Positions 52,877 to 62,022 are shown, counted from the stretch's first letter. The stretch: DNA of 64,000 nucleotides from Leisingera daeponensis (GCF_019801465.1 NZ_JAHVJA010000011.1:62001-126000), one strand, 5' to 3'. The notes: generated by a model not told the origin, from the sequence alone. Numbers and translations: made by a program.

Positions 52877-53260
52877 ATGGACCTGACCGACCCGCCCCGC
52901 CGCCCCCGCGGCGAATCCATCGTGCCGATGATCAACGTGGTGTTCCTGCTCCTGATCTTCTTCCTGATGACCTCACGCCTGGCCCAGCCCGACCCGTTCG
53001 ACGTGACCCCGCCCGATGCCGCGTCCGAGACCGCGCCCGAGGCGGAACCGGTGCTCTACATCGGCGCCGATGGCCGGATGCATTTCGACGGCGCCGAGGG
53101 CGAGGCCGCGCTGGCCCGCCTTGCCGCCGCCAGCGCAGGACACCCCGGCCTCCAGCTGCGCGCGGACGCAAGGCTCGAAGCCAAGATCCTGGCCCGCATC
53201 CTGCGCCAGCTGGCGGAGGCCGGCCTCGCCCGCGCCGAACTGGTGGTGCGCCAGCCATGA
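52877..53260 (+). CDS. exbD: ExbD/TolR family protein 2
   Basis: A 127-residue second ExbD. The transmembrane helix IVPMINVVFLLLIFFLMTS has Asn where ExbD1 has its functional Asp (MIN vs MID), so it cannot carry the same proton-binding residue. It probably pairs with ExbD1 in a heterodimer. The start at 52877 follows the ExbD1 stop by ten bases. Its stop overlaps the tonB start. Confidence 0.86.
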   Translation: MDLTDPPRRPRGESIVPMINVVFLLLIFFLMTSRLAQPDPFDVTPPDAASETAPEAEPVLYIGADGRMHFDGAEGEAALARLAAASAGHPGLQLRADARLEAKILARILRQLAEAGLARAELVVRQP

Positions 53261-54081
53261 AACGCGCCGCCGAATTCACCGTCTTTGCGGGCCTCGCGGG
53301 CCTCATTCACATCGCGCTCTTTGCCAGCGCGCCGGAGACCGGCGCCCAGTCCAGCGGCGCCGGCGGCGAGGCGCTGGTCACGCTCCAGCCCGCCAGCGCC
53401 GAGATCGCCCGCATGGCCGAGGCCTGGGAACAGCCTCCGGAAACCACGCCGCACATCGAAACGCCCGGCAGCGAACCGCTGCCGCAGGCCCCTGCCCTGC
53501 CGCGGATCGAGCTGGCCCGGGCCCCCCGCGCCGCCGTGCTCGCCCCCCTCGCCAAACCTGCCGCCGCCGAGCCGGTGCAGGCGGACACCGCGCCGCCGCC
53601 GGAACCGCGCAGGCCAGAGCCGGAACCGGAACCGCAGGCCAAACCGGACCCCCAGCCGCAGCGCGAGACCGCGGCCAAGGCCAACTCCACCCGCAACGCG
53701 GCCGCCCAGGCAGGACAGCGCGCCGCAGGCACGGGCGGCGGCGCCGAGGCCGGACAGGCTGGCGGCGCCCGAACCGCCACCGCCAGCCCGGGCCGCGAGG
53801 CCAAGCTGCGCAATGTCTGGGGCAACAAGATCCGCGCCCGTATCGAACGGCGCAAGCGCTATCCCGCCGGCGCCCGCGGCCAGGCCCAGGTGGTGCTGCG
53901 CCTCACCATTGCCCGCGACGGGCGGCTGCTGGACAGCCGCATTGCCAGATCCTCGGGGGTTGCCGCCTTTGATCAGGCCGCCCTCGCCGCCGTCAGCCGG
54001 GCCGGAACCTTCCCGCCCGCGCCGAAGAAGCTGCAGGACAGCCAGATCCGGCTCAGCCTGCCGGTCAGTTTCACCCGGTAG
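53257..54081 (+). CDS. tonB: TonB family energy transducer
   Basis: A 274-residue TonB-like protein. It has an N-terminal membrane anchor (about 8-25, AGLAGLIHIALFASA), a Pro/Glu/Ala-rich periplasmic spacer (about 60-175), and a C-terminal TonB domain (about 180-274) with RIERRKRYPAGARGQAQVVLRLTIARDGRLLDS and the end VSFTR. It links ExbB-ExbD to the receptor encoded at 39766-41748. It overlaps exbD2 (ATGA) and ends the plus-strand operon. Confidence 0.9.
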   Translation: MKRAAEFTVFAGLAGLIHIALFASAPETGAQSSGAGGEALVTLQPASAEIARMAEAWEQPPETTPHIETPGSEPLPQAPALPRIELARAPRAAVLAPLAKPAAAEPVQADTAPPPEPRRPEPEPEPQAKPDPQPQRETAAKANSTRNAAAQAGQRAAGTGGGAEAGQAGGARTATASPGREAKLRNVWGNKIRARIERRKRYPAGARGQAQVVLRLTIARDGRLLDSRIARSSGVAAFDQAALAAVSRAGTFPPAPKKLQDSQIRLSLPVSFTR

Positions 54082-54091
54082 GGCCGCGGGG

Positions 54092-54496
54092 TCAGCCCGC
54101 TTCCAGGGACACCGACACCTCGGTGTTCATCGAGTTGCTGACGGTGCAATAGGACTTGGCCTGCTTGACGATCTTCCGGGCCAGCTCCGCATCCGCGGCA
54201 GGGGCGCCGATGACGGTGACCGCGGCGGTTTCCAGCCGCCCCGGCAGCTCTGCCGATTTGACGGCGGTGACCTTCACCTGAAACGGCTGCAGCTCCGCCT
54301 TGTTCTGGCTGGCGGCCCATTCCACCGAACGCACGATGCAGGCGCCCAGCGAGGCCAGCATCGTCTCCACCGGCGAGCCGTCGGCCGGATGGGTCTGGCT
54401 GTCAGTGCCGCCGCCGCTGCCGTAACGCAGCTGCGCGGTGCCGTCGTAGATCACGAAGACGGGGCCAAAGCTCTTGGGCTTCACTTTCAAAACCAT
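54092..54496 (-). CDS. OsmC family protein
   Basis: A 134-residue OsmC/Ohr-like protein. The two redox cysteines are in LGACIVRSV (about residue 53) and KSYCTVSNSMN (about residue 116). They reduce organic hydroperoxides in this family. It is convergent with tonB, ten bases apart, and 14 bases before the TRAP permease gene on the same strand. It may share an operon with the TRAP genes. Confidence 0.88.
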   Translation of the reverse strand: MVLKVKPKSFGPVFVIYDGTAQLRYGSGGGTDSQTHPADGSPVETMLASLGACIVRSVEWAASQNKAELQPFQVKVTAVKSAELPGRLETAAVTVIGAPAADAELARKIVKQAKSYCTVSNSMNTEVSVSLEAG

Positions 54497-54510
54497 GTTC
54501 CGGCTCCTTT

Positions 54511-55803
54511 TCAGAACAAGAGGTTGGGCAGAAACAGCGCCAGCGCCGGGAACAGCGCCAGCAGCAGGATCGCAAGCAGGTGGATCAGCCAGTAGGGCAC
54601 GGTGGCGGTCGCGACACGGCCCAGGCTGACCTCGTTATTGGTCAGCGCCGTCAGCACCGACAGGTTCAGCCCGACCGGCGGCGTCACCTGGCCGATCTCG
54701 ATGACGATGGTGATGATGACGCCGATCCACACCGGGTCGAACCCCAGCCCGGTCAGCAGCGGGAACACCACCGGCAGGGTCATGATCATCAAGGACAGCC
54801 CGTCAAAGAAACAGCCCAGCAGCAGGTAGATCAGCACCACGATCAGCAGCACGCTGTAAGTGCCCAGCCCGCTTTCCGAGACCGTCTCCAGCACCTGCTG
54901 CGGAATGCCCAGGATGCTGGCCGACTTGGCCAGGATCGTCGCCCCCAGCACCAGAAAGCCGACCGAGGTGAACAGCAGCACCGAGTGATAGACCGCCTCC
55001 GCCAGTTTCTGCCAGGTCAGGTCGCCCCAGACGGAGCAGATGATGACCGCCAGCACGACACCGACGCCGGCTGCCTCGGTCGGGGTGGCCAGGCCGCCGA
55101 CGATGCTGCCGATCACCGCCAGGATCAGCGCCAGGAGCGGCCAGATCTGCCGGAAGCCCGCCAGCGCCTGGCGCAGCGGCACCGGGGTTTCGCTGCGCGG
55201 CGCGATGGCGGGGTTGCGCAGCGCCTTGACCAGCAGGTAGGCCATGAACATCGCACCGACCAGAAAGCCCGGCACGATGCCCGCGGCGAACAGCCGCCCG
55301 ATCGAGGTTTCGGTCAGCGCGCCGTAGATCAGGAACGACAGGCTGGGCGGGATCAAGAGCCCCAGGGTGCCGCCGCCCGCCAGGCTGCCGACGATCGTGT
55401 CCTTGTCATAGCCGCGCCGGGACATCTCCGGATAGGCGACAGAGCCGACCGCGGCGGCGGTCGACAGGCTGGAGCCGCTGACCGCGCCGAACAGGGTGCA
55501 GACCGCGATATTGGTGTGCAAAAGTCCGCCGGGAATGCGCCGGAACAGCGGCGAGAAGGCGGCATAGGCCTTCTCGCTGATGCCGCTGCGCAAGAGCACC
55601 TCGCCCAGCAGGATGAACATCGGCACCGCGCTGAGGGTGAACGAGTTGAACACGCTCCAGATCGCATCCACCGCCAGCGAGGTCGCGCCGTTGGAGAAGA
55701 AATGCAGGATCAGCATCCCGGTCAGCCCGAGGGCGGCGCCCAGGGCCACGCCGGTGCCGGCGGTCGCCACCAGACCGCCGATCAGAGTCAGCCAGAATGC
55801 CAT
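54511..55803 (-). CDS. dctM: TRAP transporter large permease (DctM)
   Basis: A 430-residue TRAP large membrane subunit with about 12 helices. Family segments are FILLGEVLLRSGIS, LLHTNIAVCTLFGAVSGSSLSTAAAVGSVAYPEMSRRGYDK and GIPQQVLETVSESGLG. It drives sodium-coupled uptake with DctQ and DctP. It overlaps the DctQ stop by one base (TGATG). Substrate unknown. Confidence 0.92.
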   Translation of the reverse strand: MAFWLTLIGGLVATAGTGVALGAALGLTGMLILHFFSNGATSLAVDAIWSVFNSFTLSAVPMFILLGEVLLRSGISEKAYAAFSPLFRRIPGGLLHTNIAVCTLFGAVSGSSLSTAAAVGSVAYPEMSRRGYDKDTIVGSLAGGGTLGLLIPPSLSFLIYGALTETSIGRLFAAGIVPGFLVGAMFMAYLLVKALRNPAIAPRSETPVPLRQALAGFRQIWPLLALILAVIGSIVGGLATPTEAAGVGVVLAVIICSVWGDLTWQKLAEAVYHSVLLFTSVGFLVLGATILAKSASILGIPQQVLETVSESGLGTYSVLLIVVLIYLLLGCFFDGLSLMIMTLPVVFPLLTGLGFDPVWIGVIITIVIEIGQVTPPVGLNLSVLTALTNNEVSLGRVATATVPYWLIHLLAILLLALFPALALFLPNLLF

Positions 55804-56342
55804 CAGGGGGCTCCGTCCGTAAAGCTTTGGTCTGCGCCCGCCTCGCTGTCGTCGACCCGGTCAAGCAGCCCGGTCAGCCGTGCCAGCAGGATCAGGGCGG
55901 TCAGCGCCAGCGCCAGCGGCATCGCCGCCATCCAGGGGTACAGCAGGATCCGCGAGGTTTCGGTCTTGAGGCTGCGCTTGAAGGCAAACTCGAACCAGGG
56001 GATGGTCTCGATGATCAGCCAGAAGAAGAAGGCGCAGCCGACCAGCAGCGCCGCGATCTGCATCGCGCTGTGCAGCCGGCCCTTCAGGAAATCCGCCAGC
56101 AGCGCCACCCGCACATGCTTGGCCCGCAGGGTCACCATCGGCAGGCCGAGGAACAGCGACACGCTCAGCAGCAGGCCGACCACCTCCTCGGTGATATGCA
56201 GCGGGCTGTTGGCGAATTTGCGCATCAGCACGCTGGTGACGATGATGCCGGTGATGGCAATCATGCACAGCGCCGCCGCGCCGGCGCAGGCGCGGGCCAG
56301 GAACTCCAGCCCCTGCGCGGTGATTTTCCGGGCAAGCTGCAT
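55803..56342 (-). CDS. dctQ: TRAP transporter small permease (DctQ)
   Basis: A 179-residue small TRAP subunit with four hydrophobic helices (about 10-35, 50-75, 90-115, 130-160) and the segment LHITEEVVGLLLSVSLFLGLPMVTLRAKHVRV. It bridges DctM and DctP. It lies ten bases after the dctP stop and overlaps dctM. Confidence 0.88.
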   Translation of the reverse strand: MQLARKITAQGLEFLARACAGAAALCMIAITGIIVTSVLMRKFANSPLHITEEVVGLLLSVSLFLGLPMVTLRAKHVRVALLADFLKGRLHSAMQIAALLVGCAFFFWLIIETIPWFEFAFKRSLKTETSRILLYPWMAAMPLALALTALILLARLTGLLDRVDDSEAGADQSFTDGAP

Positions 56343-56352
56343 CGCGGCGCGC

Positions 56353-57360
56353 TCAGCGGCCCAATGCGGTCAGCACGCGCTCGCGGTAGGCCGGGGCATT
56401 GCCGCCTGCCTCCTCTGCCAGCATCGCCCAGGTCTCGGTCACCGCCGCGACAAAGGTGTCGCGGTCCTCCTGCGGGAAATCCTCAGCCCAGGTGATGCCT
56501 GCTTCGGCCAGCTCCTCGCGCGCCGCCAGCTCGCGCTGGAAGTCGTCCTCATACTGGTTGGTGCGTTCCCACAGCGCGTCCGCCGCTTCGGTGATCGCCG
56601 CCTTGGTGGCCGCGTCGGTGGCTTCCCACTTGTCGGTGGCCACGCCGATCACATAAGGGCCGGAGGCCATCGGGTAGAGGAAGGACGCATGGCTTGCGAC
56701 CTCCTGCAGCGACACGGTATGGGCATAAAGCGCAGGGTAGAGCGCGCAATCGACCACGCCGGTCTTCATCGCCACATACATTTCCTCCTGCGGAATGATC
56801 TGCGCGGCGACGCCCAGCCGGGTGAAGGTCTCCACCTGGTCGCGGGCCCAGACCCGCAGCTTCTTGCTCTTCAGCGCCTCCAGCGTGTTCACCGGCTCGT
56901 CGCGGCAGAACACCGACACCGACAGCATCGGGATCGCCGCATAGCCGACCGAACTCACGCCCCAGTCCGCGAACTCTTCCTCATAGATCTTCCGGACCGT
57001 CGGAATCGCCTTTTCGAATTCCTCGATCGAGCCGATGGTGCCCTGCACCACCACCGAGCTGAGCGCCGGGGCGTCGCGGCCCAGGTAGTTGGCCCACATC
57101 AGGCTCATCTCGACGGCGCCCTTGGGCAGAAAGCGCAGCGTGTCGGTGTTGGGCAGCCCCAGCGAGCCGCCGCTGTAGATCTTGATCTGTTCCTCGCCCA
57201 GGGTCTCGTTCACGTCGGCGGCGAATTTCTCCAGCTCGGCGGTTTCGGGCCGGGTTTCCGGCAGGAAGTTGTTGAAGCGCCAGGTATCCGCGCCGGCGGC
57301 GGACACAATCGAAGCAGCAGCAGCCGCCCCGGCGGCAATCGTTTGGGCAAGCTTATTCAT
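56353..57360 (-). CDS. dctP: TRAP transporter substrate-binding protein (DctP)
   Basis: A 335-residue periplasmic binding protein with a signal peptide (about 1-24, ending AAGADT) and the DctP-family core. The KLRVWARDQVETFTRLG segment contains the Arg that binds the ligand carboxylate. A clear AGGAGG precedes the ATG, unlike many genes here. The substrate is likely a carboxylic acid, but the identity is unknown. It begins the three-gene TRAP operon. Confidence 0.92.
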   Translation of the reverse strand: MNKLAQTIAAGAAAAASIVSAAGADTWRFNNFLPETRPETAELEKFAADVNETLGEEQIKIYSGGSLGLPNTDTLRFLPKGAVEMSLMWANYLGRDAPALSSVVVQGTIGSIEEFEKAIPTVRKIYEEEFADWGVSSVGYAAIPMLSVSVFCRDEPVNTLEALKSKKLRVWARDQVETFTRLGVAAQIIPQEEMYVAMKTGVVDCALYPALYAHTVSLQEVASHASFLYPMASGPYVIGVATDKWEATDAATKAAITEAADALWERTNQYEDDFQRELAAREELAEAGITWAEDFPQEDRDTFVAAVTETWAMLAEEAGGNAPAYRERVLTALGR

Positions 57361-57543
57361 TTTTAAATCCTCCTAATGTCAGGACTATATGCACAGGGGC
57401 CAATAATTTTCACCAATTCCGGCCTTTCCCGCGTTCTGGCAGGACTCCGCGGCGGCGTAAACCGGTCAGATGCGCGGCCTGCGGTGCGCGCGGCGCCTGG
57501 CGGAACCTCTGCCCGGCAGCCGGCGCCCGGCCGGGGCCGCGCC

Positions 57544-58827
57544 CTACCCTGCGAGATCCTCGAAAGCGCCGGGGATCAGCTCTTCCCAGAACTCCGCCAT
57601 CTGCGCCGCCAGCAGCGCCGCGCCCCAGCCGCGGGCGCGGAACTCCTCGCGGTCGATCTCGTCCTCAAGCCGGCTCAGGAACAGCCGCTTGTCCGCATCC
57701 CTCTGGGTCGGCGAGCGTCCCGCCGCCAGATCGCGGATGCGCTCCAGCTTCTGCGCCCGCAACGACCGCTCCCGCGCCTTGGCCTGATCGGCGGCCGCCG
57801 CGGCGCGGGCCGCCTCCGCTTCCGCCGCCTTGCGCGCCTCCGCCGCCGCCAGCACTTCCGGCGGCACCTCCCTGGCGGCTTCGGCCGGCGCGTCCTTGTA
57901 ATCGTCCCGCAGCGCCGCGCTCAGATAGCGCACCGGGCTGTCCACCCCCTTGCGCCCCTTCAGATAGCCGACCTTCTCCGCGATATAGTCCTCGCCGTGC
58001 TCGGCAATCCACTGCCGCGCCAGCCGGTCGCTCACCCCCAGCTCCATCAGCTGGGTGTAAACAGGCCCCTGCCGCACCCCGGCGCCGTCGTCGATGTCCA
58101 GCATCGCCAGCTGCGGGTTCTCCTTGATCAGGAAGCGCACCTCGGCCACCTGCCGCCCCATCTTCTTGAACTCCGGCGTCAGCAGGATGTTCGAGGTCTT
58201 GTTCACCTCCGCCACCGCCGGCTTGATGATCTTGGCATTGAGATGCTTGAAGCTCTCGTAATAGGCGCTGCCGTCGACTCCCATCAGGCGGCGGAACAGC
58301 GCGATGTCCCACCAGCCGGTGGAGCCGGTGCGCACGAACCGGTAGCAGTTCTCGTACAGCGCCAGCGCGTGGCCCGAGGTGAACCGCCGCTGGATGTTCA
58401 GGTTGATGAGGGCAAAGACCTTGGGGTCATGCAGCTTCTCCGCCAGCGCCGGGCTGTAGGCATATTCGCAGACACCGCCCGAGAGCTTGGCATAGGACAG
58501 CAGCGAGCTGACGCCCCATTCCTGCCGCCCCTGCTCATCCAGCATGTCCCATTCCGCCACCGTCTCCGCCAGGCTGCGCAGCGACTGCTTCAGCGTCTCC
58601 ATGTCGTTGGAGTTGTAGCCCACCATCAGGCACAGCGTCTGCGCGTCGATCTGGTGCTTGGGCTTGGTGATCAGCGCGTCATAGGCATTCAGCAGCAGCA
58701 CGTTCGACAGCTTCCGCTGCAGCAGCGTCAGCTTGCCGGAGACATGGATCGCGGCGACATTCTTCTTCACCGACCCCCGGCGCAGGGGGCCTGTCAGCTT
58801 GCTGTGCGGGATGCTTTCGGTGTCCAT
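57544..58827 (-). CDS. Plasmid replication initiator, Rep_3 family
   Basis: A 427-residue initiator. The N-terminal half has LTLLQRKLSNVLLLNAYDALI and the two winged-helix repeats of the Rep_3/RepB initiator family (to about residue 230). A long Ala/Glu-rich helix (about 290-350, AEARKAAEAEAARAAAAADQAKARERS) and an acidic C-terminal tail follow. It binds iterons and opens the origin for replication. The ATG at 58827 has AGGGCG upstream. It is divergent from parA with the origin region between. It probably belongs to the RepA/RepB-type plasmids of the Roseobacter group; the exact compatibility type is not readable here. Confidence 0.85.
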   Translation of the reverse strand: MDTESIPHSKLTGPLRRGSVKKNVAAIHVSGKLTLLQRKLSNVLLLNAYDALITKPKHQIDAQTLCLMVGYNSNDMETLKQSLRSLAETVAEWDMLDEQGRQEWGVSSLLSYAKLSGGVCEYAYSPALAEKLHDPKVFALINLNIQRRFTSGHALALYENCYRFVRTGSTGWWDIALFRRLMGVDGSAYYESFKHLNAKIIKPAVAEVNKTSNILLTPEFKKMGRQVAEVRFLIKENPQLAMLDIDDGAGVRQGPVYTQLMELGVSDRLARQWIAEHGEDYIAEKVGYLKGRKGVDSPVRYLSAALRDDYKDAPAEAAREVPPEVLAAAEARKAAEAEAARAAAAADQAKARERSLRAQKLERIRDLAAGRSPTQRDADKRLFLSRLEDEIDREEFRARGWGAALLAAQMAEFWEELIPGAFEDLAG

Positions 58828-58926
58828 CGCCCTGCCCTTCCGCCCCGTCTTTCGGCCTTTGCGACTCTGCGGGATCTGCTCCCGGACACTATGGCGGAAA
58901 AGGCACCCGCGCTCAATCCTGCTTTG

Positions 58927-58943
58927 GGCACCCATTTACGGGA
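58927..58943 (-). repeat. Inverted iteron near rep promoter
   Basis: The minus-strand reading TCCCGTAAATGGGTGCC matches the iteron TCCTGCAAACGGGTGCC at 14 of 17 positions. A weaker reverse copy is at 58902-58917. Inverted iterons next to a rep gene are usually the site of autorepression by initiator dimers. Confidence 0.6.
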
Positions 58944-59061
58944 GAGAACCGTCCTGCAAACGGGTACCTTAAAAAGCCGCCCGCGGAATTCCGGCAAAAT
59001 CCTCCCCGAAACCCCTGCGTTCCGGGCTATTCTGACCCCTGAAACCGCCCGTTTCCGCTGC

Positions 59062-59166
59062 TTTGAGTCGCGGGTGCCCGTCCTCCCGCGAATCGGAACC
59101 CTTGCTCCCGCAGACGGGTACCAATGCTCCTGCAAACGGGTGCCCTTGATACCGGAGACAGGTGCT
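59062..59166 (+). repeat. Tandem 22-bp-phased iterons
   Basis: Five 17-base units start at 59062, 59084, 59106, 59128 and 59150. The middle two match the consensus best (TCCCGCAGACGGGTACC and TCCTGCAAACGGGTGCC); the outer ones keep about half to two-thirds of positions. The isolated copy at 58952 is 110 bases (five times 22) before the first. Confidence 0.65.
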
Positions 59167-59417
59167 CAACCTTGTGTAACCATATGATACATAAGGAAAT
59201 ACCAGACCCAAAGATTCTAAACTGAATCAAAGATTCACAACATTTCAACCAGTTTGTGCGATAGTATTTTCGGGGAAAAAGGTCATATATTCCGCGGGAT
59301 ACGGACGGCAGCGGAAAACAGATGCGCCGCCAGATAATGATTCACTCTCTGCCCAGGATGTGCGACAAAAACCGGGATAACACGCCAAACAGGCGATTTA
59401 CCCGAGGCACAAGGCAC

Positions 59418-60842
59418 ATGGCAAAGAAACCTGACACCCCCCTGCCCCCTTATTTCAACCTGGATCCCGAAGCGGCGGCAGCCAAGCTCGGCGAGCTTGT
59501 CGACACCGCCAGATTCGCCAAGGCGGCGGCCTTCGCAGGCCGCGGACGCGACGACCTGGCCAAGCGCGGCTACGCTCCGGACGGGCGCAAGCGGCTGCGC
59601 AAATTCTCCACCTGGGAGGTCTGCCGCTACCTGATCCCGGTCGCCCCCGCGCATCTGCGCCGGGTGCTGAACAAACACCCCGACCTGCCCCAGGGCGAGG
59701 GCGCCAGCGGCTCCAAGTGGTTCACGCTGGAGGAGGTGCTGAAGCTGCGCGATCATTTCGCGGAGGAAGGCATCAGCACAAAGGAATACCGCCCCTACCG
59801 TCCCGAAGGCCTGCCCGCCAAGGTGGTGGCGGTGGCCAACTTCAAGGGCGGCGTCGGCAAGACCTCGACCGCTGCGCATCTGGCGATGTCGGCGGCGCTC
59901 GACGGCTACAAGGTGCTGGTGGTCGATCTCGACAGCCAGGGCTCGATGACCTCGATCCTCGGCGGCCAGGTGGCGGATGAATGGCAAACCGTGTTCCCGC
60001 TTCTGGCGCGCGACTACGCCGAGGCGGTGGAAGCGGAGAACAAGGTCCGCGCGGCGTCGGGTTTAGACTCTATTCCCCTTGATGAGACTCTAACCGAGGC
60101 GCGGCAGGTTTCGCTGCGAAACGTGGTCCAGAACACCCACTGGCCCAACATCGATCTGATCGGCGCTCAGCTCAACCTCTACTGGGCGGAGTTCCAGATC
60201 CCGGTCTGGCGCATGGGCCTGCGCAACTGGGCGCTGTGGGATGCGCTGACCAATGCGCTGGACCAGGGCGGCGCGCTGGATGACTACGACATCGTGCTGC
60301 TGGATACCCCCCCTGCCCTCGGCTACCTCACGATCAACGCGCTGGCCGCCGCCGATATCCTGATGGTGCCGCTGGGGGCCTCCTTCCTGGAGTTCGACTC
60401 GACGGGCCGGTTCTTCGACATGCTCTACTCCACCTTCGCCTCCATCGAGGACGGTGAGAACGCCGCCCGCCGCCGGGCCGGCCTGCCGGAGATGAAGTTC
60501 GAATGGGACGTGGTCCGCGCCCTGATCACCCGCTTCGACGCCAGCCAGCAAAGCGATCTGGCGAATGTGATCCAGGCCTATTTCGGCGACATGATGAACG
60601 CTTACCGGCAGGACTACACCGCCCTGGTCGGCCAGGCCGGGGAAAGCGTCTCCGGCATCTACGAGGCCGACTACCGCAACTTCAACCGCGAGACCTATAC
60701 CCGCGGCCGCGAGGTGTTCGACCGCACCTATGCGGAATTCAAGGAACTGCTGATCGGCAGCTGGTGGCGCGATCAGCAGATGGATCAGGCAGACAGCAAC
60801 ACCCAAGAGGACAGAGCAGATGGCACGCCGCAGACAGCTTGA
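59418..60842 (+). CDS. parA: ParA family plasmid partition ATPase
   Basis: A 474-residue type Ia partition ATPase. Residues 1-130 form a long N-terminal extension with a winged helix-turn-helix-like domain. The ATPase domain then has Walker A KGGVGKTST (143-151) and Walker B-like DDYDIVLLDTPPALGYL. It autoregulates and moves plasmids by interacting with ParB-parS. AAGG lies just before the ATG. A parS-like palindrome is embedded in the coding sequence at 60108-60122. It overlaps parB by 23 bases. Confidence 0.92.
   Translation: MAKKPDTPLPPYFNLDPEAAAAKLGELVDTARFAKAAAFAGRGRDDLAKRGYAPDGRKRLRKFSTWEVCRYLIPVAPAHLRRVLNKHPDLPQGEGASGSKWFTLEEVLKLRDHFAEEGISTKEYRPYRPEGLPAKVVAVANFKGGVGKTSTAAHLAMSAALDGYKVLVVDLDSQGSMTSILGGQVADEWQTVFPLLARDYAEAVEAENKVRAASGLDSIPLDETLTEARQVSLRNVVQNTHWPNIDLIGAQLNLYWAEFQIPVWRMGLRNWALWDALTNALDQGGALDDYDIVLLDTPPALGYLTINALAAADILMVPLGASFLEFDSTGRFFDMLYSTFASIEDGENAARRRAGLPEMKFEWDVVRALITRFDASQQSDLANVIQAYFGDMMNAYRQDYTALVGQAGESVSGIYEADYRNFNRETYTRGREVFDRTYAEFKELLIGSWWRDQQMDQADSNTQEDRADGTPQTA
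60108..60122. other. parS-like palindrome inside parA
   Basis: The 15-base palindrome GTTTCGCTGCGAAAC occurs in-frame within parA (encoding part of QVSLRNV). It is the same motif as the four sites after parB, so ParB may bind within parA. Confidence 0.75.
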
Positions 60843-61911
60843 GACCCCCTCGCCCGAGGCGCTGAAGGAAATCGAGGCCGGCATCGACCGCGACCTGGCG
60901 CGCAGCCCCGGCCTGCGGCCGCCGATTGCCGATGTGGTGGCCGACGCCGCCCGCCACGCCGACCCCCTGCCCCAGGCCGACCGCGAGGCCGCAGCCCGCG
61001 ACAAGTCGGACGCTGCGCGGCTGCGCGCTGCCGAGGAAAAGGGGCTGGTGGCGGTGGAGCTGCCGCTGGACGAGATCACTGCCGACGCCCTCAACCGCGA
61101 CCGGATCGTGATGGACGAGGAGGAGATGCAGGAGCTGATGACCTCGATCTCGGTCAACGGCCTGCGCCTGCCGATCGAGGTCTTCGAGCCGCTGAACCCC
61201 GACGATGCCGGCCGTTACGCGCTGGTCTCCGGCTACCGCCGCCTGACGGCGCTGCGCCGCCTGAACGCAATGAGCGGCGGCGAACGGTTCCAGACCATCC
61301 CGGCCTTCATCCGCGAACCCGGCAACATTGCCAATGCGCTGGTGTCGATGATCGAGGAAAACGAGATCCGCTCCGGGCTCAGCCAGTACGAACGGGGCCG
61401 GGCCGCCGCCGCCGCGGTGCATGACGGGATCTTCGCGAGCGTGGATGAGGCCGTGGCGGTGCTGTTCCAGAACGCCTCCAAGGCCAAGCGGTCCAAGATC
61501 CGTTCCTTTGCCCTGATTCACGAGGAACTGGGAGATATGCTGACCCATGGCACCGGCCTCAATGAACGCCAGTGCCTCCGGCTGGCCGGCGCTTTGCGGG
61601 CCGGGGCAGCAGAGCCGCTGAGGGCGGCTCTGGAACGGGCCGGGGGGCGTTCGGCGGCTGAGGAATGGGACGCCATGCTGCCGGTGGTCGAGGCCGCCGA
61701 AGGCGAGCCTCAGGATGCCAGCCGCGGCGGCCGGCCCAAGACCGCGCGCAAGGTCGAGAAGGCCCGCCGGACTCAGGTGGCCCGCGGCATCACAATCGAG
61801 CGCGAATACGGCCCCGGCGGCTATGCCATCCGGTTTTCCGGCAGCGAAGTCACACAGGAACTGGTCGACGCGGTCATGGACAACGTCCGCCATCTTCTGG
61901 AGCAAAACTGA
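60820..61911 (+). CDS. parB: ParB family centromere-binding protein
   Basis: A 363-residue ParB. The N-terminal ParB/Srx domain includes VAVELPLDEITADALNRDRIV, then the GLRLPIEVFEPL and LVSGYRRLTALRRLN segment (about residues 125-150, the CTPase-type fold), NALVSMIEENEIRSGLSQYERG, and a central helix-turn-helix near residues 195-250. The C-terminal end has the TQELVDAVMDNVRHLL dimerisation-like helix. It binds parS and loads ParA. It starts inside parA. Confidence 0.92.
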   Translation: MARRRQLETPSPEALKEIEAGIDRDLARSPGLRPPIADVVADAARHADPLPQADREAAARDKSDAARLRAAEEKGLVAVELPLDEITADALNRDRIVMDEEEMQELMTSISVNGLRLPIEVFEPLNPDDAGRYALVSGYRRLTALRRLNAMSGGERFQTIPAFIREPGNIANALVSMIEENEIRSGLSQYERGRAAAAAVHDGIFASVDEAVAVLFQNASKAKRSKIRSFALIHEELGDMLTHGTGLNERQCLRLAGALRAGAAEPLRAALERAGGRSAAEEWDAMLPVVEAAEGEPQDASRGGRPKTARKVEKARRTQVARGITIEREYGPGGYAIRFSGSEVTQELVDAVMDNVRHLLEQN

Positions 61912-61932
61912 CACAGCGGAAGCTGAAGGCAG

Positions 61933-61947
61933 GTTTCGCAGCGAAAC
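61933..61947. other. parS-like palindrome 1 after parB
   Basis: GTTTCGCAGCGAAAC, a perfect 7+1+7 palindrome, 21 bases after the parB stop. Its last bases are shared with the stem of the following terminator. Confidence 0.8.
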
Positions 61948-61972
61948 CCCGGCGGTCTCCGCCGGGGTTTTT
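61944..61972 (+). terminator. Intrinsic terminator of parAB
   Basis: The stem AAACCCCGGCGG / CCGCCGGGGTTT with a TCT loop is followed by a T-run. It is a strong intrinsic terminator for parAB and overlaps parS site 1. Confidence 0.85.
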
Positions 61973-62022
61973 CGTTTCCCGGTTCGGGCGCGACTGCTGC
62001 GGCAGCATGTCCGGCCCCGGTG

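Larger units (their letters stand above)
58828..59417. other. Replication origin region with iterons and AT-rich segment
   Basis: The 590-base gap between rep and parA has no gene. It holds 17-base iterons with consensus TCCTGCAAACGGGTACC. Good copies are at 58952-58968, 59106-59122 and 59128-59144, with degenerate copies at 59062, 59084 and 59150 in a 22-base phase. Copies in reverse orientation lie nearer rep (58927-58943, 58902-58917). An AT-rich stretch at about 59170-59300 follows, with two AAAGATTC repeats (59210 and 59229) and GAATC-AAA-GATTC (59224-59236), probably the unwinding element. Promoters for rep and parA must also lie here. Confidence 0.75.
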
